Source: Bacteroidota bacterium (GTDB lineage: Bacteria; Bacteroidota; Bacteroidia; Cytophagales; Cyclobacteriaceae). Taken from it: DNA of 64,000 bases. The position numbers and the translations under genes are program-made. Below the pieces are notes generated by a model, which was given only the letters and a program-made list of their open reading frames with translations, had not been told where the DNA came from and searched no databases. Every line of letters starts with the position of its first letter. Within the stretch, counting starts at the first letter, position 1. The DNA lies in the NCBI GenBank assembly GCA_018267135.1, contig JAFDZA010000018.1:1-64000 (forward strand), in the 5' to 3' direction. Of the stretch, positions 59,693 through 64,000 are shown one piece after another.

Positions 59693-61141
59693 GTGCCCAA
59701 ACTCATCATTGTTGAGAAACCGGAAACCTGGAACTTCGGCCTGCACGAGGTAGAAGTCATTTCGGCCGACCGCTACATTGCCGATGAGTCTTTTCAAACA
59801 GCCAAAAATATTAAGCTGCTGAATCTTTGCAAGTCGTACCAATACCAAAGCGAAGGATATTACGTATCGTTACTGGCCGAAGCCCGCGGCCACAAAGTGC
59901 TGCCCGAGGTTTCTACCCTGCAGGATATGCGCTTTCCCTCCATCTTGCGCGAAGACTCGTTAGATTTTGATTTGCTCATTCAAAACACATTTAAAAACGA
60001 AACCACCGACCGGGTTGAGTTTAATATTTATTTTGGGCAAGCCAGACAGGAAAATTTCGACCGGCTGGCGCAGCAGCTTTTTCAAATGGTGCAAGCACCC
60101 TCCCTGCGCGCGGTGTTCTCTCAAAAAAATAAATGGCGCCTGCAAAGCATCCGTCCTATTAACTTAAACGAGGTGCCCGAAGCAGACCGGCCGTTGCTCA
60201 TCTCCGCCTTAGAAAAATATTTATTGCGTAAGCGCGATTTCCGACCCGACAAAAAGAAGTATGACCTCGCCATTCTTACCAATCCCGAAGATAAAAATCC
60301 GCCTTCAGACGACCGCGCCCTAAAACGATTTTACCGGGCTTCACTGGAAGCCGGCTTCAACACCGAATTCATTACCAAAAATGATATTGATAAACTCATT
60401 CAATACGATGCGTTGTTTATCCGCGAAACTACCAATGTTAACCACCACACTTTTCGGTTTGCCAAAAAAGCGCACTCGCTCGGCCTGGCCGTAATTGATG
60501 ACCCGGATTCTATTCTGAAGTGCACCAACAAAGTATATCTGCACGAGTTGCTGAATGCCCACAAAATTCTCACCCCCAAATCTGTTGTAATCTCTGAGGA
60601 AAGTTGCAACAATCTGTCTGCCAGAATGTCTTTCCCATTAATTTTAAAACAACCCGATGGCGCTTTCTCGAAAGGTGTTTTTAAAATTGATTCTGAAAAA
60701 GAATTTAAAAAAGTATGCCCCACGATGTTTGATAAATCAGATTTGCTGGTGGCACAAGAATTTCTTCCCACTAAATTCGATTGGCGGGTAGGCGTTATTA
60801 ACAACCAGGTGATTTATGTTTGCAAATATTTTATGGCCACCAAACATTGGCAAATCATTAACTGGGGCGCCAACAAACAAAAATCGCGCGAAGGTGATGT
60901 GGAGTCTATCCCCATAGACCAAGCCCCGAGTGGTTTGCTGAAAACCGCCCTGAAGGCTACCTCGCTTATTGGCACAGGCTTATATGGTGTGGATATGAAA
61001 GAAATAGATGGCAAGTTTTATGTGATCGAAATTAACGATAACCCCAATATTGATGCCGGCATTGAAGATAAAATTCTGAAAGACCGATTGTATGCCATCA
61101 TCATGGAAGTATTTTTAGAAAAAATAAAATCGATTAAATGA
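59693..61141 (+). CDS. RimK-type ATP-grasp ligase with N-terminal RLAN domain
   Basis: This 482-residue protein starts with GTG at 59693 (22 nt after the C39-like stop). Residues 1-190 match the RimK-like ATP-grasp N-terminal domain (LIIVEKPETWNF, then LRKRDFRPDKKKYDLAIL). Residues 200-482 are an ATP-grasp core, with FPLILKQPDGAFSKGVF (about 315-331) as the ATP-contacting lysine region, and the metal site EINDNPNID near 446-454. RimK enzymes form amide bonds, often adding glutamate or other amino acids. The stop overlaps the next start (ATGA). Confidence 0.9.
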   Translation: MPKLIIVEKPETWNFGLHEVEVISADRYIADESFQTAKNIKLLNLCKSYQYQSEGYYVSLLAEARGHKVLPEVSTLQDMRFPSILREDSLDFDLLIQNTFKNETTDRVEFNIYFGQARQENFDRLAQQLFQMVQAPSLRAVFSQKNKWRLQSIRPINLNEVPEADRPLLISALEKYLLRKRDFRPDKKKYDLAILTNPEDKNPPSDDRALKRFYRASLEAGFNTEFITKNDIDKLIQYDALFIRETTNVNHHTFRFAKKAHSLGLAVIDDPDSILKCTNKVYLHELLNAHKILTPKSVVISEESCNNLSARMSFPLILKQPDGAFSKGVFKIDSEKEFKKVCPTMFDKSDLLVAQEFLPTKFDWRVGVINNQVIYVCKYFMATKHWQIINWGANKQKSREGDVESIPIDQAPSGLLKTALKATSLIGTGLYGVDMKEIDGKFYVIEINDNPNIDAGIEDKILKDRLYAIIMEVFLEKIKSIK

Positions 61142-62373
61142 GCCAGCGATTACACTTGTTTCAGGGCTACGGCATCGAACTTGAATATATGGTGGTGGAC
61201 CAAACCACCTTGGCCGTAAAACCCATTGTGGATGAATTACTAAAGCAGGAACTGGGCGTCATCGGCAGCGATTTTGAAAACGGCATGGTAACATGGAGCA
61301 ACGAATTAGTGCTGCATGTAGTAGAGCTGAAATCTACCCGGCCCGAACTTAACCTGAATGTATTAGAAAATGAGTTTGCCGATAACATCAAACGCATAAA
61401 CTCCCGGTTAGAAAAATGGAACGCCATGCTGATGCCCACAGCTGCCCATCCTTTGATGAACCCCCTGACCGAAACCAAACTCTGGCCGCACGACAACAAC
61501 GAAATTTATTTATTATACGATAAAATTTTTGGTTGCCAGGGCCACGGCTGGAGCAACCTACAAAGCACCCACTTAAACCTTCCGTTTTACGATGACGAAG
61601 AATTCGCCAAACTGCATGCGGCCGTGCGCATTATTTTACCCATCCTGCCGGCTCTGTGCGCCAGTTCTCCCATCCTCGATGGAAAATTAACTGCTCTATT
61701 AGATACCCGCCTCGCTTTTTATAAAACCAATCAATCTAAAATTCCGTCTATCACCGGGCGGGTTATACCAGAAGCCGTGTTTTCTAAGCGCACCTACATC
61801 AACACTATTTACGAAAAAATTAAATCCGACTTACAACCTTATAACGCCACCGAAGTGTTAGACCCGGTGTGGGTAAATTCACGCGGGGCTATTCCCCGCT
61901 TCGATCGTGGCTCCATCGAAATCCGGATTATGGATGTGCAGGAATGTCCGTCTGCAGACCTGGCCATCGTGGCTCTCGTTGCCGAACTCCTCAAAGCTCT
62001 CGTCTCAGAAAAATTTATCAGTTTAGAAGAGCAAGTGAAAGTAAAGACCGATGTGCTGGTAACTATTTTCGATCAGTGCTTGGAACAGGGTATGCAAACT
62101 AAAATTACCAGCGAAGACTACTTAAAAATCTTTGGCGAATCCGGTTCGCTTACAGCCCAGGCGTTGTGGGGAAAATTAACTGAGCGTCTTGCCGGCATCT
62201 CTCCTTCATTGGAACCGTGGAAGAAATCAGTTCTGGATACTCTTATCTCCGAAGGCAATCTGGCCGAGCGCATCCGGCATGCCTTAGGTAACGATCCGTC
62301 TGAAGAAACCATTAAAAAAATATACCGGCAGTTGTGTGGCTGTCTGGCTCAAAATAAAATGTTTCTGCCCTAA
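61138..62373 (+). CDS. GCS2-type glutamate-cysteine ligase family protein
   Basis: This 411-residue protein resembles YbdK/GCS2 carboxylate-amine ligases. GIELEYMVVD (residues 12-21) carries the metal-binding glutamates, STHLNLPF near 143-150 is a substrate-site motif, and FDRGSIEIRIMDVQECPSAD near 260-279 is the final ligand region. GCS2 enzymes link an amine to the gamma-carboxyl of glutamate. The substrates here are unknown. It overlaps the ATP-grasp gene by 4 nt and is followed by an HhH gene after 5 nt. Confidence 0.88.
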   Translation: MSQRLHLFQGYGIELEYMVVDQTTLAVKPIVDELLKQELGVIGSDFENGMVTWSNELVLHVVELKSTRPELNLNVLENEFADNIKRINSRLEKWNAMLMPTAAHPLMNPLTETKLWPHDNNEIYLLYDKIFGCQGHGWSNLQSTHLNLPFYDDEEFAKLHAAVRIILPILPALCASSPILDGKLTALLDTRLAFYKTNQSKIPSITGRVIPEAVFSKRTYINTIYEKIKSDLQPYNATEVLDPVWVNSRGAIPRFDRGSIEIRIMDVQECPSADLAIVALVAELLKALVSEKFISLEEQVKVKTDVLVTIFDQCLEQGMQTKITSEDYLKIFGESGSLTAQALWGKLTERLAGISPSLEPWKKSVLDTLISEGNLAERIRHALGNDPSEETIKKIYRQLCGCLAQNKMFLP

Positions 62374-62378
62374 CAAAG

Positions 62379-63287
62379 ATGAACCGGCTGAAAGCATGGA
62401 TTAGAAATTTCTTCGGCTTTTCGCAAACCGAAATCAATGCCTTCCTCATCTTGTTACCGCTCATGTTCCTTCTTATTTTTTCCGAGCCGGTGTATCGGTA
62501 TTGGTTTGTTCGGCAGCCGCAAGATTTTTCAACCGAAATAAGAGAGCTTGACAGCCTGATGGCCACACTGCAATGGCCCCGAAAAGACAGCCTGGTTCAG
62601 AACAACATACCACACCAAAAAATGATTCGGTTTAATCCGAACCAGGTTACAAAAAATGAATTGATCCAGCTTGGATTTAACAACGTAACGGCCAGCCGCC
62701 TGATAAACTACCGCAGCCAAGGTGGAAAGTTTTACCAGCGAACTGACTTGCTAAAGATCTACGGCATGGATACGCTCCTGTATCGGAAAATATATTCATA
62801 CATTGATTTGCCTGATCAAACACTGGCCAAACCCAACCCCAGGCGGATCCCTCAAGAAAATATTGTTACTAAAAAATTTAATTTAAATCAGGCCGATACC
62901 ACACAACTCATAACTGTTTATGGTATCGGGCCGAAGCTTTCCAGGCGCATCATCAGCTACCGGGAAAAACTGGGCGGGTTTATTTCAACCAACCAATTGC
63001 ACGAAGTGTATGGGTTGGACTCGGCCGTCATTCAAGAGCTGAAAAAAAATGTATTTATAGAAAATTTATACGTGCCTCATCAATTAGATATTAATCAGGC
63101 TTCCGAAAAAGAATTAGGGCAGCATCCTTACATCAAATACAAATTGGCCAAAGTAATTTATACATACCGGTTTCAGCACGGAAAATTTAAGTCGGTAGAG
63201 GAACTGAAAAACATCTCCATTCTTGACGAACCCACTTTTAAAAAAATTAAACCTTACCTCACGGTAAATTCAGATTTTGGCAACTGA
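62379..63287 (+). CDS. Membrane-anchored triple helix-hairpin-helix (ComEA-like) protein
   Basis: This 302-residue protein has an N-terminal span (about 22-38) and three HhH repeats of ComEA type: FNPNQVTKNELIQLGF (about 85-100), FNLNQADTTQLITVYGIG (near 168) and LDINQASEKELGQHPYI (near 232). The repeats resemble ComEA DNA-uptake domains, which bind double-stranded DNA outside the inner membrane. It begins 5 nt after the GCS2 stop and its end overlaps the next gene, so it belongs to the same transcript. A DNA-related role is inferred. Confidence 0.85.
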   Translation: MNRLKAWIRNFFGFSQTEINAFLILLPLMFLLIFSEPVYRYWFVRQPQDFSTEIRELDSLMATLQWPRKDSLVQNNIPHQKMIRFNPNQVTKNELIQLGFNNVTASRLINYRSQGGKFYQRTDLLKIYGMDTLLYRKIYSYIDLPDQTLAKPNPRRIPQENIVTKKFNLNQADTTQLITVYGIGPKLSRRIISYREKLGGFISTNQLHEVYGLDSAVIQELKKNVFIENLYVPHQLDINQASEKELGQHPYIKYKLAKVIYTYRFQHGKFKSVEELKNISILDEPTFKKIKPYLTVNSDFGN

Positions 63288-64000
63288 TCAAACCAAAAAA
63301 TTATTAACCACTTTTCTGCGGAGGCTTAGCAACCTAAGCAGTAGAAACCGATCGTTACTTTTGCTGAAGCCCTCCGAGGCATTTGTTGACCTCCATCATT
63401 TTAGTTTCCTTAACGGTGTAAAATCATTTCATCTGATCGAGTCGCTACTCAATGAAAAAGACAGCGTATTGTGCCCGGTGGCTGATTCGCGGATGGAGGC
63501 CGCTAACCGGGGTAGTTTGATGTTGAAAAAGCTGCAGCGACACGATCGGTTTTATTTTGACGAGCGTGGTGTTCGCGATCTGCACGTAGGCTGGCCCCTG
63601 GTACGTGGAAAATTTTCTGACAACACTTGTGTGCGGTGCCCGCTGTTGTTTTTTCCGGTAACGATAGAAATCAAAAATGATAAATGGGTATTGGCCTTTC
63701 GTCAGGAAAGCGAAATTACATTCAACAAATCGTTTCTGCTGGCTTATTCTTTTTATAACCAACGACCGGCAGACGAAGGGTTGCTCAACCAATCGTTTGA
63801 TGAGATGGACCGAGAGGCTACTTCATTTATCACATCTCTTTACCGGTTGCTCGATAGCAGTTTGGTAGAATTAAATTTTAATACGGATTTGTTCAGCCCC
63901 TTACTTACCCCTTTTGCTTCGTTTACAAAAAAGGAATTTGATGAAACCCATCGCACAGGCGAACTGAAATTATTTCCGGAAGCCGTACTGGGGTTATTTC
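63277..64000 (+). CDS. DUF4011-type superfamily I helicase, 5' part, 3' truncated by window edge
   Basis: A frame open to the last base starts with TTG at 63277, overlapping the HhH stop by 11 nt. The 241 visible residues begin LATDQTKKLLTTFLRRLSNL and include the DUF4011-type start LSSRNRSLLLLKP (residues about 20-33). It continues with GWPLVRG and CPLLFFPVTI. Such proteins are long AAA/SF1 helicases with DUF4011, often found in defence or mobile contexts, but the ATPase part lies beyond the window. An ATG start is not available, and the TTG is the only fitting one near the upstream gene. Confidence 0.65.
   Translation, partial: MATDQTKKLLTTFLRRLSNLSSRNRSLLLLKPSEAFVDLHHFSFLNGVKSFHLIESLLNEKDSVLCPVADSRMEAANRGSLMLKKLQRHDRFYFDERGVRDLHVGWPLVRGKFSDNTCVRCPLLFFPVTIEIKNDKWVLAFRQESEITFNKSFLLAYSFYNQRPADEGLLNQSFDEMDREATSFITSLYRLLDSSLVELNFNTDLFSPLLTPFASFTKKEFDETHRTGELKLFPEAVLGLF

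Overview
This 64 kb window reads as chromosomal DNA of a Bacteroidota bacterium, most likely a Cytophagales-type lineage. The evidence is: two very large secreted proteins with type IX secretion (T9SS) C-terminal sorting domains; an OmpA-family protein of the Bacteroidota type; many families common in that phylum (bacterial GH3, TIGR02757, DUF1684, DUF2132/VF530, DUF4918/SMUG2-like, DUF4011 helicase); weak Shine-Dalgarno sequences; and -7 boxes of the Bacteroidota form TAnnTTTG in front of several genes. Genus and species cannot be read from the sequence. Most of the window is ordinary chromosomal content of moderate GC, densely packed on both strands. No rRNA, CRISPR array, insertion sequence or integrase was seen.

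Layout. 1-2568: 3' part of a T9SS surface protein. 2.6-9.4 kb: LysE exporter, GH3-like enzyme, YggS-type PLP protein, glutaminyl-tRNA synthetase with a DUF2132 gene, and asparagine synthetase. 9.4-15.3 kb: DUF1080 lipoprotein, GlcD-type FAD oxidase, an NlpC/P60 lipoprotein starting only 17 nt from it, rhodanese, a tiny lipoprotein and cmk, an envelope protein and a fatty acid desaturase. 15.3-22.4 kb: PriA, MHS-type MFS transporter, a 54-residue membrane protein, and a GMC oxidoreductase with its small subunit. 22.5-23.95 kb: an AT-rich accessory cassette (XRE regulator, 24-bp palindrome, frameshifted Gly/Ala-rich exported protein, small 2-TM protein, strong terminator). 24-27 kb: a LysM-OmpA-TIGR02757 operon. 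27-30.3 kb: NfeD/ClpP-class protease, HAD phosphatase, RRM protein and YkgJ. 30.3-38.4 kb: AddA-like helicase-nuclease, then the patatin / SMUG2-like / DUF1905-YdeI operon, followed by smpB and an NlpC/P60 peptidase. 38.4-47.5 kb: HNH nuclease, sterol desaturase, tRNA-Cys, DUF1684 lipoprotein, a doubly frameshifted alpha/beta hydrolase, DUF3179, methyltransferase, amidohydrolase, RNase HII and a NUDIX hydrolase. 47.5-54.6 kb: a giant T9SS protein made of about ten repeat modules. 54.7-58.1 kb: LolD-like ATPase, cobalamin adenosyltransferase, cyclophilin, a 4-helix-bundle membrane protein and an S1/P1 nuclease.

Two regions could hold less-described systems. First, 58160-62373 is a tight four-gene run: an RMD1/DUF155 membrane protein, a C39-like cysteine peptidase with a complete catalytic set, a RimK-type ATP-grasp ligase and a GCS2-type glutamate-cysteine ligase homologue. 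Two amide-forming ligases beside a papain-fold peptidase suggest synthesis and processing of a peptide-like metabolite or protein tag. The run continues without a gap into an HhH protein and a DUF4011 helicase. Second, the 22.5-23.95 kb cassette has the layout of a regulated secreted-effector plus small-membrane-partner unit, now interrupted by a frameshift.

The window carries three single-base frameshifts in two genes (one near 23272, two between 41600 and 41905). The latter two lie in homopolymers, so assembly error and real decay must be told apart.
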